DNA from: a virus
Reading direction: 5' to 3' (one strand)
Virus record (IMG/VR): IMGVR_UViG_3300008120_000490
Coordinates: 1-29,226 of that record
DNA: 29,226 nucleotides
Made by a program: the position numbers and the translations under genes. Each line of letters opens with the position of its first letter. Within the stretch, counting starts at the first letter, position 1. Shown here piece after piece: positions 1-8,439 of this stretch. The notes under the pieces were generated by a model. That model was not told where the DNA came from, did no database searches, and was given only the letters and a program-made list of their open reading frames with translations.

Positions 1-27
1 GTGATTTTAATTCTTCTAACAAGTAGC

Positions 28-58
28 TTGGTTATGTGATTTTCCTTCCATATATTGG
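28..58 (+). promoter_or_regulatory. candidate host-type promoter before the sigma gene
   Basis: TTG at 28-30 is followed after 20 bases by TATATTGG at 51-58. The Bacteroidota housekeeping promoter is TTTG or TTG, 19-21 bases, then TAnnTTTG, so this has one mismatch in the downstream box. It would place a transcript start roughly 15 bases before the ATG at 80. The match is weak in A+T-rich DNA, and the assignment is an inference. Confidence 0.25.
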
Positions 59-78
59 GAGTAAAACTAGGAAATCAC
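36..78 (+). promoter_or_regulatory. inverted repeat covering the ribosome binding region of the sigma gene
   Basis: GTGATTTTCC (36-45) and GGAAATCAC (70-78) are complementary over nine pairs with one bulged T, around a loop of 24 bases. The right arm contains the only well-placed Shine-Dalgarno-like AGGA (69-72) that I noticed in the window and ends one base before the ATG at 80. Folding of the RNA would hide the start region. GTGATTTT also occurs at 1-8. No protein partner is evident. Confidence 0.3.
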
Positions 79-79
79 T

Positions 80-850
80 ATGTCTTATTACGATAATTAT
101 GATATATTTGCTGATGACGATAAGTTAGCACTTACTAAACGAGGTAAACCACGTAAACGTAAACCGAAAGAACCTCGTATCTATTTTACTCAAGATACTG
201 AAGATGCCATTGTTGAATATCTTGTTACTGAAAATATGGCTGAACGTAATCGTATCTATAATGAACGTATTGAATATGGCTTTTATAAGTTAGCCGAAAA
301 TATTATTCATACATTTAAGTTTTACTATACCGATACTGATACGATTGAAGAACTTAAACATGAGGTAATTACTTTCTTACTTGAGAAACTTCACTTGTAT
401 AAACCTGAAAAGGGTAAAGCATTCTCTTATTTTGGCACTATTGCTAAACGTTATTTAATTGTTTACAACGAAAACAACTATAAAAAACTTCAAGAGAAAG
501 TTGATGTAGATGAATCAGATGAAGAACAAATGCATCTATATGAAAACGATCGTAATATAGAAAGTTTAATGGATGGAAATGGATTTATGGATCAATATAT
601 TAAGTATATAGATGCTCATTTATTTAGATTATTCCCTAAAAAACAAGACGCTCAAACTGCAGACGCTATAGTTGAATTATTCCGCAAACGCGAAACATTA
701 GAAATATTCAATAAAAAAGCATTATACATTTATATACGCGAAATTACAGACGTATCCACTCCTCAGATTACTAAAATTATCAAGAAACTTAAACTTATCT
801 ATGTCCAGTTGTATAATGAATACTACAAGCACGGGTATATAAAGATTTAA
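80..850 (+). CDS. 55: T4 gp55-like RNA polymerase sigma factor for late transcription
   Basis: This 256-residue protein resembles the late sigma factors of T4-like phages, which redirect host RNA polymerase to late promoters. After a basic N-terminal stretch (residues 20-32) comes a helical block at about 66-130 containing ELKHEVITFLLEKLHLY and the sigma region 2-type segment KGKAFSYFGTIAKRYLI (111-127). The C-terminal part is lysine-rich and helical, and I see no region 4 DNA-binding domain, as expected for gp55. The ATG at 80 follows AGGA at seven bases. The gene sits directly before the baseplate genes it would be expected to activate. Family assignment is from recognised sequence character; the promoter it reads is unknown. 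Confidence 0.82.
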   Translation: MSYYDNYDIFADDDKLALTKRGKPRKRKPKEPRIYFTQDTEDAIVEYLVTENMAERNRIYNERIEYGFYKLAENIIHTFKFYYTDTDTIEELKHEVITFLLEKLHLYKPEKGKAFSYFGTIAKRYLIVYNENNYKKLQEKVDVDESDEEQMHLYENDRNIESLMDGNGFMDQYIKYIDAHLFRLFPKKQDAQTADAIVELFRKRETLEIFNKKALYIYIREITDVSTPQITKIIKKLKLIYVQLYNEYYKHGYIKI

Positions 851-856
851 TTATTT

Positions 857-864
857 ATATTTAT
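857..864 (+). promoter_or_regulatory. ATATTTAT element, candidate late promoter
   Basis: ATATTTAT lies 14 bases before the ATG at 879 and overlaps TATTTATA at 852-859. The 13 bases from 857 (ATATTTATTGATA) recur exactly at 16019-16031 before another gene. This is one of a set of similarly placed copies. Confidence 0.35.
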
Positions 865-878
865 TGATAAACGCAATT

Positions 879-1256
879 ATGGCTAATTTTGATGATATAA
901 ATGTATTTGGTAATACGTCCTTGTCGGATTTATTTAAACAAATACACAAGAATAATAAAGATATTGATAAGAAGATTGAGGATTTCATTGAAACTATGAA
1001 ACCAATGGCGACAGCTAATGTGGGAAACGCCACAAATTTGATGCCTGTTGTTAAGGATTTAATTGACGTTAATGTAAAAAATAACGAACAATTAGTTAAA
1101 ATGGCAGGTATTGCACAACGTGCTGCAACTACTAATGCTAATAGCGGAGATGAATTAATTAATATGGATGAAATTAATGCTTTATTAGAAGAACAAAAAC
1201 AAGTAGAAGATAATAGTAGGAAATTATTACAACAAGCTCCACAATATCAAGCTTAA
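879..1256 (+). CDS. conserved phage protein, function unknown
   Basis: I chose the ATG at 879, giving 125 residues (MANFDDINVFGNTSLSDLF...). A TTG at 864 is also in frame but would add five residues and overlap the ATATTTAT element. The protein is predicted helical, with charged segments at about residues 17-40 and 95-120, and no signal peptide or membrane segment. An N-terminal INVFG-type start followed by a short helical body is familiar from small proteins beside structural genes in T4-like phages, so a minor virion role is plausible but not shown. It lies between the late sigma gene and the spike-like gene with a 10-base gap to the latter. Confidence 0.7.
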   Translation: MANFDDINVFGNTSLSDLFKQIHKNNKDIDKKIEDFIETMKPMATANVGNATNLMPVVKDLIDVNVKNNEQLVKMAGIAQRAATTNANSGDELINMDEINALLEEQKQVEDNSRKLLQQAPQYQA

Positions 1257-1266
1257 ATAGTCAAAT

Positions 1267-2445
1267 ATGAAGTATAATATAGGTGGATTTTCTAACATTT
1301 TATCTGTACAAGGAAGAAATAATTTTTCTGCTGTTCCTTCTTTACAAGTAGGAAGAGTATATGGTGTGGTAACTACTGAAAATACTCCTAGTGAAAAAAT
1401 GTTTAAAAAAGCAGGAGGTTTTAATGGTGTAGGATCTGTATTTTATCTTGATTATAATTCTTCTAAAAACATTACTGGCACAGGAGACGAATTTTTAGAT
1501 TTATGTAACATTGCTAAACCAATGTTTCCTCAATTTCAGTATTATCCTGTTTTAGGAGAATTAGTAGCAATAATTGATGCACCTTCTTCAAACTCTCAAA
1601 TTTCACTTAACAGTACTGCAGATCAAAAATATTATACTGGTGTTGTTAATTTATGGAATAATAACCAACAAAATTCACAGCCAGCAGATCCTAAAGATAA
1701 TTTAGGGATTACTTTTGTAGAAAATCCTAATATAAGATCTTTATTGTCATTTGAAGGAGATCATATAGTTCAAGGAAGACAAGGTAATGCTCTTCGTTTT
1801 AGTTCAACAACTAAATTGTATAACGATTTAAATGAATGGAGTAGTACTGGAAATGATGATAGTCCTATTACTATATTATCAAATGGATTTGCTTATAATC
1901 CTAAAGAAAAATTCCATGTTGAGAGAATAAATGAAGATGCTTCTTCTATTTATTTAACTTCAACACAACAAATTCCTTTACAAACAGACCGAACTGGAAC
2001 TCTTAATCCACTAACTAAACCAATTGACGCATCTAGATACTTTAATTCTCAGGTTATTATTAACAGTGATAGAGTAGTATTAAATTCTAAACGTGATGAG
2101 GTAATGATTTTTGCTAAATCAAATATTGAGTTAAATACTAAAAATATTATTAATTTAAATGCTAATGAGCGTGTTCATCTTAATAGTAATACGGTTTTTT
2201 TAGGTACTGTAAATAACAGTTTACCAACTGAACCTTTAGTATTAGGTGATAAATTAAATACTTTATTAGAAAATCTACTTGATAGTTTATATAATTTTGG
2301 TAATGCCTTATCATCCGTTGTTGGTTCACCTGAAGGTGCTCCTGCTATAGATATCAATATGGCTGCTGAAGGGTTGTTAAATGATATAGATCGAATTAAT
2401 AATAATCTAGAGGGAATTTTATCACAACAAAACTTTACAGCTTAA
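1267..2445 (+). CDS. putative baseplate hub/spike protein (gp5-like)
   Basis: The 392-residue product starts with a beta-rich region that looks like an OB fold (LQVGRVYGVV at 27-35; YYPVLGELVAIID at 92-104), the type of domain at the N-terminus of phage spike and VgrG proteins. A conserved-looking FEGDHIVQGRQGNALRFSS block follows at 162-180. Residues 262-313 show short alternating strands (VIINSDRVVLNS, NIELNTKNIINLNANERVHL), as in the beta-helix needle of gp5. No lysozyme domain is present, unlike T4 gp5; the GH19 enzyme at 6360 may supply that activity. The C-terminus (about 325-390) is helical. The stop TAA shares a base with the next ATG, indicating coupled translation. Spike function is inferred from fold character and from the neighbouring gp25 and gp6 genes. 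Confidence 0.6.
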   Translation: MKYNIGGFSNILSVQGRNNFSAVPSLQVGRVYGVVTTENTPSEKMFKKAGGFNGVGSVFYLDYNSSKNITGTGDEFLDLCNIAKPMFPQFQYYPVLGELVAIIDAPSSNSQISLNSTADQKYYTGVVNLWNNNQQNSQPADPKDNLGITFVENPNIRSLLSFEGDHIVQGRQGNALRFSSTTKLYNDLNEWSSTGNDDSPITILSNGFAYNPKEKFHVERINEDASSIYLTSTQQIPLQTDRTGTLNPLTKPIDASRYFNSQVIINSDRVVLNSKRDEVMIFAKSNIELNTKNIINLNANERVHLNSNTVFLGTVNNSLPTEPLVLGDKLNTLLENLLDSLYNFGNALSSVVGSPEGAPAIDINMAAEGLLNDIDRINNNLEGILSQQNFTA

Positions 2446-3722
2446 TGGCAAACAACGTAAATGTAGGTGCTGTAGTTTCTCCTGATGTTCTTAAAACAAT
2501 ATCATCATCAGCTGCAATTAAAACTTTTGGAGACCAATTAATTAATAAAGCTAAAGAAAAAGTAATTAAAGCTGCTTTAGGAAAAGCTGAAGAGCTAAAG
2601 AATCAAATTCAAGAAATAGTTACTTTAAAAATTAAACTTGCTTCTGATTATAATACTGAATTAAAACGTTTAGAGGTCTTATTAAAAGAAAAACAGATAA
2701 CTCAAGAGAAGTATGATAAATCTGTTGCAATAGAAAATGCTGCTTATAAAATTAAAGTAAAAGAATTAGAAGAATTAGATGCTAAACTTAAAGAAGATTT
2801 AGCAAAAATAATTGCTGATCCTTATGCTAAAATAAAGGATAAATTAAATAAACGTAGACTTAAAAAGAAAAAAAGAAAAACAAGAAATAAAGCTGAACGA
2901 GCTAAAGCAAGAAGAGCTTTAGCAAAAAAAGTAGCTAAAAATGCTGCTAAAACTTTAGCACCTATTCTTGCATTACAATTAGCTAATAAGTTTGCTGCTG
3001 TTTTATCTCAAAGAGCAAAATTAGAAGAACTAGTAGATCAAGTAAATGCTTATATTGAACAAGCTAATACTCCCGAAACTATTAAAATTGCAACTAATTT
3101 AAGAAATAATGCTGTTACTTTAATTAATAATAGTATTAATAAATTATCTAGTTTACAGCAAATAATTAGACAAATAGAATTATATATAGCAATATTTACA
3201 GCAATAGTAGCTGTACTATCTGCTATCCCAATCCCAACTGCTGTACCTCCTGGTGTTGGTGTTCCTGTAAGTTTAATTACAAGAATTGTTAAATCTTTAA
3301 ATAAAGCAGCCTTATTAATTGTATCTATAAGTGTTGTATCTACTATTGCCGTTAGTATATTAGAAAGTGAAATTGCTCAATTAAATGCATTAATTGAAAG
3401 ATTAAAACAAGTAAGTGATTTATTAGATAATCAAGCCGCAACAAATCTAAATGAACAACAACTCGCTGATTTATCTAATGATTTTCTTCCAACAGGTGGT
3501 GATTTTGGTTTATATAAAGGATTCAAATTTGCTATTAAAGAAGAACAAACATTAGGTGCTCAACAAGCAGTTGTTGTTAAAGGAAATAAACGCCGCTATG
3601 CCGTTGCTATTGATCGTGATGGTGTTGAAGTATTAAAAAGTGATTATTCATTTACACTAGACCCTAACGACTTGGTAGACCAGTTAAAACTAATTATTGA
3701 TCAACGAAATTTACAAGGATAA
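2445..3722 (+). CDS. basic coiled-coil protein with two hydrophobic segments, function unknown
   Basis: This protein has 425 residues. Residues 30-125 form a long charged, coiled-coil-like helix. Residues 134-165 are extremely basic (KRRLKKKKRKTRNKAERAK). Two hydrophobic stretches follow at about 245-268 and 287-307, long enough to cross a membrane and separated by a proline-glycine loop. The C-terminal 80 residues are soluble-looking and contain NKRRYAVAIDRDGVEVLKS. It overlaps the spike gene by one base, so it belongs to the baseplate block. A protein carried in the particle that enters the cell envelope or helps DNA passage would fit these properties, but this is inference. A short tape-measure-like or hub accessory protein is an alternative. 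Confidence 0.6.
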   Translation: MANNVNVGAVVSPDVLKTISSSAAIKTFGDQLINKAKEKVIKAALGKAEELKNQIQEIVTLKIKLASDYNTELKRLEVLLKEKQITQEKYDKSVAIENAAYKIKVKELEELDAKLKEDLAKIIADPYAKIKDKLNKRRLKKKKRKTRNKAERAKARRALAKKVAKNAAKTLAPILALQLANKFAAVLSQRAKLEELVDQVNAYIEQANTPETIKIATNLRNNAVTLINNSINKLSSLQQIIRQIELYIAIFTAIVAVLSAIPIPTAVPPGVGVPVSLITRIVKSLNKAALLIVSISVVSTIAVSILESEIAQLNALIERLKQVSDLLDNQAATNLNEQQLADLSNDFLPTGGDFGLYKGFKFAIKEEQTLGAQQAVVVKGNKRRYAVAIDRDGVEVLKSDYSFTLDPNDLVDQLKLIIDQRNLQG

Positions 3723-3723
3723 A

Positions 3724-3731
3724 ATATTTAT
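3724..3731 (+). promoter_or_regulatory. ATATTTAT element, candidate late promoter
   Basis: ATATTTAT lies four bases before the ATG at 3736, inside a 13-base gap between genes. The short distance would give an almost leaderless transcript if it is a promoter. Confidence 0.3.
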
Positions 3732-3735
3732 AATT

Positions 3736-4095
3736 ATGAACACTAAAGTATTTAAAAAATTAATTAAAGAAGCAGTGATTGATGCTATTCATGAAGAATT
3801 ACCATACATTCTTGAAGAGCACATGGCTAAACAAGAGAAAAAAACATTACGTGAAGGAAAATCATTTAGCTATACTAGCAATGATGTAATACCTGGTAAC
3901 CCAGATGTTAGAGCATCTTTGCGCAGTAAAATGGGTGAAGCTTTTGGATTTCAACAGCCCCAACAACAATTAAAAGTAATTGATGCTGTTGATGAAAGTA
4001 CAGGAGAAAAAGTAAATCCATACTTAGCATTCATAAATGACGCCGCTGCTAATATGACACCAATGGATAGATCAGGATTAAGACAATTAGATTAA
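3736..4095 (+). CDS. small phage protein, function unknown
   Basis: The ATG at 3736 gives 119 residues (MNTKVFKKLIKEAVIDAIHEELPYI...). A TTG at 3697 is in frame but lies inside the preceding gene, so I reject it. Residues 4-30 form an amphipathic helix rich in lysine and glutamate. A linker follows with FSYTSNDVIPGNPDVRASLRS (about 47-67), and the C-terminus NMTPMDRSGLRQLD looks conserved. There is no membrane segment or known motif. It lies one base before the gp25-like gene, within the baseplate block, and may be a baseplate accessory or assembly factor. I do not recognise the family with confidence. Confidence 0.6.
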   Translation: MNTKVFKKLIKEAVIDAIHEELPYILEEHMAKQEKKTLREGKSFSYTSNDVIPGNPDVRASLRSKMGEAFGFQQPQQQLKVIDAVDESTGEKVNPYLAFINDAAANMTPMDRSGLRQLD

Positions 4096-4096
4096 T

Positions 4097-4510
4097 ATGC
4101 CAATACCTCAAACAACACGTGTAAATCCGTTAGATTTACAGAAGAATATTGCTATTGGGGTATCACTACCTTTTAAAAAACCTTTTAAGAGTACATATAC
4201 TACTAAGGATCAAATTAAATCTAATTTAATTAATCTTTTACTTACAGCTAAAGGTGAAAGAGTTTTGAATCCAACTTTTGGGTGTGATATTAAAAGACAG
4301 TTGTTTGAAAATATCACTGAAGAAACACAACAGAATATTATAAATAGTATAGTAGAGGCTGTAAACACATTTATGCCTGAAATACAAATTAATGATATAG
4401 TAGTATCTCCTGATATTGATTTTCATGCTATAAACGTAACAATAGACTACCAAATAATAATATCAAATTCACCAGGACAAGTAACAATACAATTTGAAAC
4501 AATTACATAA
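4097..4510 (+). CDS. 25: baseplate wedge protein, gp25-like
   Basis: The product has 137 residues, the usual size for the gp25/gpW lysozyme-like baseplate family of contractile tails. In T4 gp25 sits in the inner baseplate wedge, contacts gp6 and helps start sheath assembly. The diagnostic block is AKGERVLNPTFGCDIKRQLF at 51-70, matching the family pattern GER(V/I)xxPxFG. It is preceded by a helix (DQIKSNLINLLLTAKGE) and followed by a second helix (EETQQNIINSIVEAVNTF) and a beta hairpin. The next gene, at a two-base gap, is the gp6-like wedge gene, the same pairing as in T4 and related phages. Confidence 0.88.
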   Translation: MPIPQTTRVNPLDLQKNIAIGVSLPFKKPFKSTYTTKDQIKSNLINLLLTAKGERVLNPTFGCDIKRQLFENITEETQQNIINSIVEAVNTFMPEIQINDIVVSPDIDFHAINVTIDYQIIISNSPGQVTIQFETIT

Positions 4511-4512
4511 AA

Positions 4513-6348
4513 ATGGCTAACGAAGATAAAAATATATCATATTTAAATAAAAGTTTTACTGATTTTAAATCGGCATTACAAGAATATGCAAAAACATATT
4601 TCCCAACAACTTACAATGACTTTACAGAAGCAACACCAGGTAATATGTTTATCGAGATGGCTTCCTATGTTGGTGACGTTACTTCATTTTATTTAGATAC
4701 TCAAGTACAAGAAAATTTCTTATTATACGCTAAGGAAAAAGAAAACCTGTATGCTCAAGCATATGTAATGGGTTATCGCCCTAAAGCATCATATGCTTCA
4801 AATACTATAGTTGATGTATATCAAATGGTCCCTTCTGTTTCTAATGATGGAGGAATAAGCACACAACCAGATGTTACAACTTACGGTTTAATCATCCCAG
4901 CAAATACCCCAATAACTTCTACTTCAACAGGTACTAAGTTTTTAACAACTCAACAAATAGATTTTACTAATACAGGTAGTGCAGAGATTACTTTTATGAA
5001 TAGTGATTTTTACTTAATGAAAAAATCAGTTCCTGCAATATCAGCTGAAATTCAAGAAACTACTATTAATATACCAGCAAACCAAAAGTTTGCAACTGCT
5101 GTTATTGAAGATACTAATATATTACAAATATTGAATGTAACGGGAAGTGATGGTAATTTTTGGTATGAAGTTCCTTATTTAGCTCAAACTTCTGTTTTCC
5201 AAAAAATATCAAATCCCGGAGTTAATTCAGATCAAGTACCTTATTTATTACAATTACAAAGAGTTCCTAGACGTTTTGTTTCTAGAATATTATCTGATAA
5301 TACATTACAATTAGAATTTGGTGCAGGTTTATCTACAGATAAAACAGATAGTCAAATTATTCCAACAGCAGGTAATATTGAAGCAGGTTCTGTACCTGGT
5401 ATTTCATTATTAACTAATAATTACAATGAAGCATCTACCTTCTTTACTCAAGAATATGGTTTAGCACCATCAGGTTCGTTAACAATTAAATACTTAACTG
5501 GTGGTGGTATTACATCAAACGTACCAGTAAATGATTTAACTGCTATAGATAAAACAAATATATACTTTAAAAACGGAGACCCAGATGATTCTTTATCTGC
5601 TACTGTTATTAATAGTGTAATATCTTCAAATCCATCCCCATCAACAGGAGGTAGAAATGGAGATACAGTTGAAGAAATTAGACAAAACGCTTTATATTCT
5701 TTTTCAACTCAATTAAGAGCTGTAACTAAAGATGATTATATAGTAAGAACATTAGCTATGCCTGCTGATTACGGTACTGTATCTAAAGCATATATATCTC
5801 AAGATTTATACCAAAACCCACAACAAACAGTAGCACATACACAAAATCATAATCCTTTATCTTTAGATTTATATGTGTTGTCTTATAACAATAATAAACA
5901 ATTAACAACAGGATCTGTAACATTAAAAGAAAATTTAGTAACTTACCTTAATCAATATAGAATGGTTACTGATGCTATTAATATTAAAGATGCTTATTAT
6001 ATTAATATTGGTGTTAATTTTGATATAACTGTATTAAGTGGATATGCTAATAAAGATGTTTTAACTTCTTGTATATCAGTTTTACAAGATCATTTTAATA
6101 TAGACAAATGGCAAATTAACCAACCAATTATTTTGTCTGATGTAACATCTAAATTATTACAAACTAAAGGTGTTCAATCAGTTACTAAATTAGAAGTTGT
6201 AAATAAACAAGGAGGAAATTATTCACAATATGGATATGATATTGCGGGTGCAACTAAGAACGGTAATATTTATCCTTCATTAGATCCTGCTATATTTGAA
6301 GTTAGATTCCCTAACACAGATATACAAGGTAGAGTAGTAGTAAGTTAA
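4513..6348 (+). CDS. 6: baseplate wedge protein, gp6-like (gpJ family)
   Basis: The 611-residue product is close in length to T4 gp6. The N-terminus has the characteristic helix-rich start: residues around 10-100 include YFPTTYNDFTEATPGNMFIE, MASYVGDVTSFYLDTQVQEN and AYVMGYRPKASYAS, the last close to the ALGYxP motif of baseplate J proteins. A beta-rich middle follows, then the segment around 385-420 (GDTVEEIRQNALYSFSTQLR, AVTKDDYIVRTLAMP), which is also typical of gpJ/gp6. In the baseplate gp6 forms the ring that joins the six wedges and changes shape on contraction. It directly follows the gp25-like gene. Confidence 0.88.
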   Translation: MANEDKNISYLNKSFTDFKSALQEYAKTYFPTTYNDFTEATPGNMFIEMASYVGDVTSFYLDTQVQENFLLYAKEKENLYAQAYVMGYRPKASYASNTIVDVYQMVPSVSNDGGISTQPDVTTYGLIIPANTPITSTSTGTKFLTTQQIDFTNTGSAEITFMNSDFYLMKKSVPAISAEIQETTINIPANQKFATAVIEDTNILQILNVTGSDGNFWYEVPYLAQTSVFQKISNPGVNSDQVPYLLQLQRVPRRFVSRILSDNTLQLEFGAGLSTDKTDSQIIPTAGNIEAGSVPGISLLTNNYNEASTFFTQEYGLAPSGSLTIKYLTGGGITSNVPVNDLTAIDKTNIYFKNGDPDDSLSATVINSVISSNPSPSTGGRNGDTVEEIRQNALYSFSTQLRAVTKDDYIVRTLAMPADYGTVSKAYISQDLYQNPQQTVAHTQNHNPLSLDLYVLSYNNNKQLTTGSVTLKENLVTYLNQYRMVTDAINIKDAYYINIGVNFDITVLSGYANKDVLTSCISVLQDHFNIDKWQINQPIILSDVTSKLLQTKGVQSVTKLEVVNKQGGNYSQYGYDIAGATKNGNIYPSLDPAIFEVRFPNTDIQGRVVVS

Positions 6349-6359
6349 AAATTAAAGAT

Positions 6360-6959
6360 ATGAATTTAGAAAAATTAAAAGGACATGTTCCTGAAGCTGT
6401 AATAGCTCAAATCCCTGCTGTAATGGAAAAATTCCAAATTAACACTCCATTACGCTTAGCTCATTTTCTAGCACAGTGTGGTCATGAATCTGGTGGATTT
6501 CGTTTAACAAAAGAAAATTTAAATTATAGTGCTAAAGGTTTAATGGGTATATTCAAAAAATATTTCCCAACGGAAGCACTAGCTAAACAATACGAGCGCA
6601 AACCAGAAAAAATTGCAAACAAAGTATACGGTGGTAGAATGGGTAACGGCCCTGAAGTATCTGGTGATGGTGCTAAGTATTGTGGTCGTGGTTATATCCA
6701 ATTAACTGGTAAAGACAATTATACGGCATTTGGTAAATCTATTAACGAAGACTTAACAAAAGACCCAACAGTAGTAGCTAGCAAATATGCTCTATTATCA
6801 GCTGCATGGTTCTTTAATAAGAATGGCTTACATAAATTAGCAGATGGTGGTGCAACGGACGCTGTTGTTACACAAATTACTAAACGTGTTAACGGTGGTA
6901 CAATTGGTTTAGCTGATCGTATTAAGCATTTTAAAGAATATCACGCTTTACTTGCGTAA
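6360..6959 (+). CDS. glycoside hydrolase family 19 enzyme (endolysin or tail lysozyme)
   Basis: A 199-residue single-domain GH19 protein. This family hydrolyses beta-1,4 links in chitin, and in phages usually those in peptidoglycan. The catalytic glutamate lies in FLAQCGHESGGF (E43). The family signature YCGRGYIQLTGKDNY is at 107-121, with AAWFF at 148-152 and VNGG at 177-180. Unlike plant chitinases it has no extra binding domain, and no signal peptide or membrane segment is visible. No holin candidate lies beside it. It sits between the gp6-like gene and tail protein genes, so it may be a particle-borne enzyme acting on entry, or the lysis enzyme. The gene has a G+C-neutral, house-style codon use. 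Confidence 0.9.
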   Translation: MNLEKLKGHVPEAVIAQIPAVMEKFQINTPLRLAHFLAQCGHESGGFRLTKENLNYSAKGLMGIFKKYFPTEALAKQYERKPEKIANKVYGGRMGNGPEVSGDGAKYCGRGYIQLTGKDNYTAFGKSINEDLTKDPTVVASKYALLSAAWFFNKNGLHKLADGGATDAVVTQITKRVNGGTIGLADRIKHFKEYHALLA

Positions 6960-6977
6960 AATAGTTTAATAGTTGCT

Positions 6978-6985
6978 ATATTTAT
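6978..6985 (+). promoter_or_regulatory. ATATTTAT element, candidate late promoter
   Basis: ATATTTAT (within CTATATTTATATG) lies 18 bases before the ATG at 7004, in a 44-base gap after the GH19 gene. Confidence 0.4.
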
Positions 6986-7003
6986 ATGTAGTAATTACTA
7001 ACT

Positions 7004-8104
7004 ATGGCAGTTTATAAAATATTCCCTGAGAAGAGTGCTACTATTTATTCATTTTACCCAACGTTAAACACGGGTAATGATGAAATATTAGAATTAAGTA
7101 CATTCGAATCTATCAATAGTACTAATGAAGTATCTCGTATACTAATTAAATTTCCTTCTAGCGAAATAAATAGTATTATAGCTAATAAAGTATCAAGCAG
7201 TGCATTTGATACTTATTTAAAGTTATCATTAGCTAACGCCTCTAACGTACCTTTAGACTATACAATTCTAACTCATCCTGTATCTGCCGAATGGAATAGA
7301 GGAACAGGACGATTAGGAAATGTTCCAATAACAACAAATGGGGTAAGTTGGGGATTTAGATCTGAATTAGATATTAATGCATGGCAAATTACTGGTTACA
7401 CATCAGGCACTACAGGATCATACAGTTCAACAGGTAATAGTGGTGGTGCTAACTGGTGGACTAGTTCAAATTATCAATATACTCAATCATTCACAGCGGA
7501 TGGTACAAAAGATATTGAAATTAAAACAACAAATATAGTTTCAGCTTGGTATAGTAGCTCTATTTCAAACCATGGGTTTATTTTAAAACATTCTTCATCT
7601 TTAGAATTTACATCAGAATCTAAATTTGAATTAAAATATTTCTCAGATAATACTCATACTGTTTATCCTCCATGTTTAGAAATAAGATGGAATGATACTT
7701 CATATTCTACAGGCTCATTAAGTGTAGTTACATCTAGTTATTTTGTTGCTACTTTAAATAATAATAAAGCAGAATACCAACAAGATTCAGTTCAAAAGTT
7801 CAGAATTACAATTAGAGATTTATATCCATCTACTACATTCAGAACAATTTTAAATTTTTCAAATCAAAAAGCATTACCCTCTACTTCATATTGGGCAATA
7901 AAAGATTTGGATACTGAAGAAATGGTCGTAGATTATGATACGGTTGGTACTAAAATAGGATGTGATTCAAATAGTAATTATTTTACAGTATACATGAATG
8001 GATTAGAACCTGAACGTTACTATAAAATTTTAATTAAATCTGTTTTAGAAGATGGTGAAACAATAGTAATAGATAAAGATTATATTTTTAAAGTTATAAG
8101 ATAA
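7004..8104 (+). CDS. tail structural protein, DNRLRE-like N-terminus
   Basis: The 366-residue protein is beta-rich with many serine, threonine and tyrosine residues. The start (MAVYKIFPEKSATIYSFYP, then NTGNDEILELS and RILIKFP at about 46-52) follows the pattern of DNRLRE-type beta-sandwich domains, with a surface-exposed second half. W-rich segments occur near 95-100 and 145-150. The C-terminal 100 residues (FRITIRDLYPSTTF, YFTVYMNGLEPERYYKI) look like a second beta-sandwich. It is followed without a gap by a 111-residue gene (shared base at 8104), placing it in the tail/baseplate transcription unit. The domain name is a resemblance only; a structural role is likely from context. Confidence 0.6.
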   Translation: MAVYKIFPEKSATIYSFYPTLNTGNDEILELSTFESINSTNEVSRILIKFPSSEINSIIANKVSSSAFDTYLKLSLANASNVPLDYTILTHPVSAEWNRGTGRLGNVPITTNGVSWGFRSELDINAWQITGYTSGTTGSYSSTGNSGGANWWTSSNYQYTQSFTADGTKDIEIKTTNIVSAWYSSSISNHGFILKHSSSLEFTSESKFELKYFSDNTHTVYPPCLEIRWNDTSYSTGSLSVVTSSYFVATLNNNKAEYQQDSVQKFRITIRDLYPSTTFRTILNFSNQKALPSTSYWAIKDLDTEEMVVDYDTVGTKIGCDSNSNYFTVYMNGLEPERYYKILIKSVLEDGETIVIDKDYIFKVIR

Positions 8105-8439
8105 TGTCTCAAATACCAGTACAAAAAACTGTATTTAATAAGGATACTTACGGACGAGTTATTAACACTCAGTTTAGTCAATTGATAAATCAAGGGGCTA
8201 CTGAAGATACTTTATCTTTTACTATAGATGATTTTTTCCAATTGTATGATGAATTATTTTATCAAATTCCTAAAGAAGGAGATAGTAATTCTCACCAATT
8301 TATTTTACAACGTGAAGCTGATTACTTAGGTATTAGTATTAGTCAAGATGATATTCAAGCATTATTAAACGAAATTACATCATTAAGACAACAAGTACTT
8401 GAAGCACAACAAACAATAAACGACTTGACTAAGAAATAA
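8104..8439 (+). CDS. small tail-associated protein with C-terminal coiled coil
   Basis: 111 residues. The first two thirds are mixed, with FTIDDFFQLYDELFYQIPKE at about 39-58 followed by QFILQREADYLGISI. Residues 80-110 form a predicted coiled coil (EITSLRQQVLEAQQTINDLT). It overlaps by one base with the genes on both sides, which suggests translational coupling with the 366- and 1468-residue structural proteins. It could be a small baseplate component or a chaperone for its large neighbour. I do not recognise the family. Confidence 0.65.
   Translation: MSQIPVQKTVFNKDTYGRVINTQFSQLINQGATEDTLSFTIDDFFQLYDELFYQIPKEGDSNSHQFILQREADYLGISISQDDIQALLNEITSLRQQVLEAQQTINDLTKK

Noticed and set aside
864-878. 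TTG start for the gene at 879
   Set aside because: ATG at 879 gives a better N-terminus and leaves the ATATTTAT element outside the gene.
3697-3735. TTG start for the gene at 3736
   Set aside because: It would overlap the preceding gene; the ATG at 3736 begins a natural helix.
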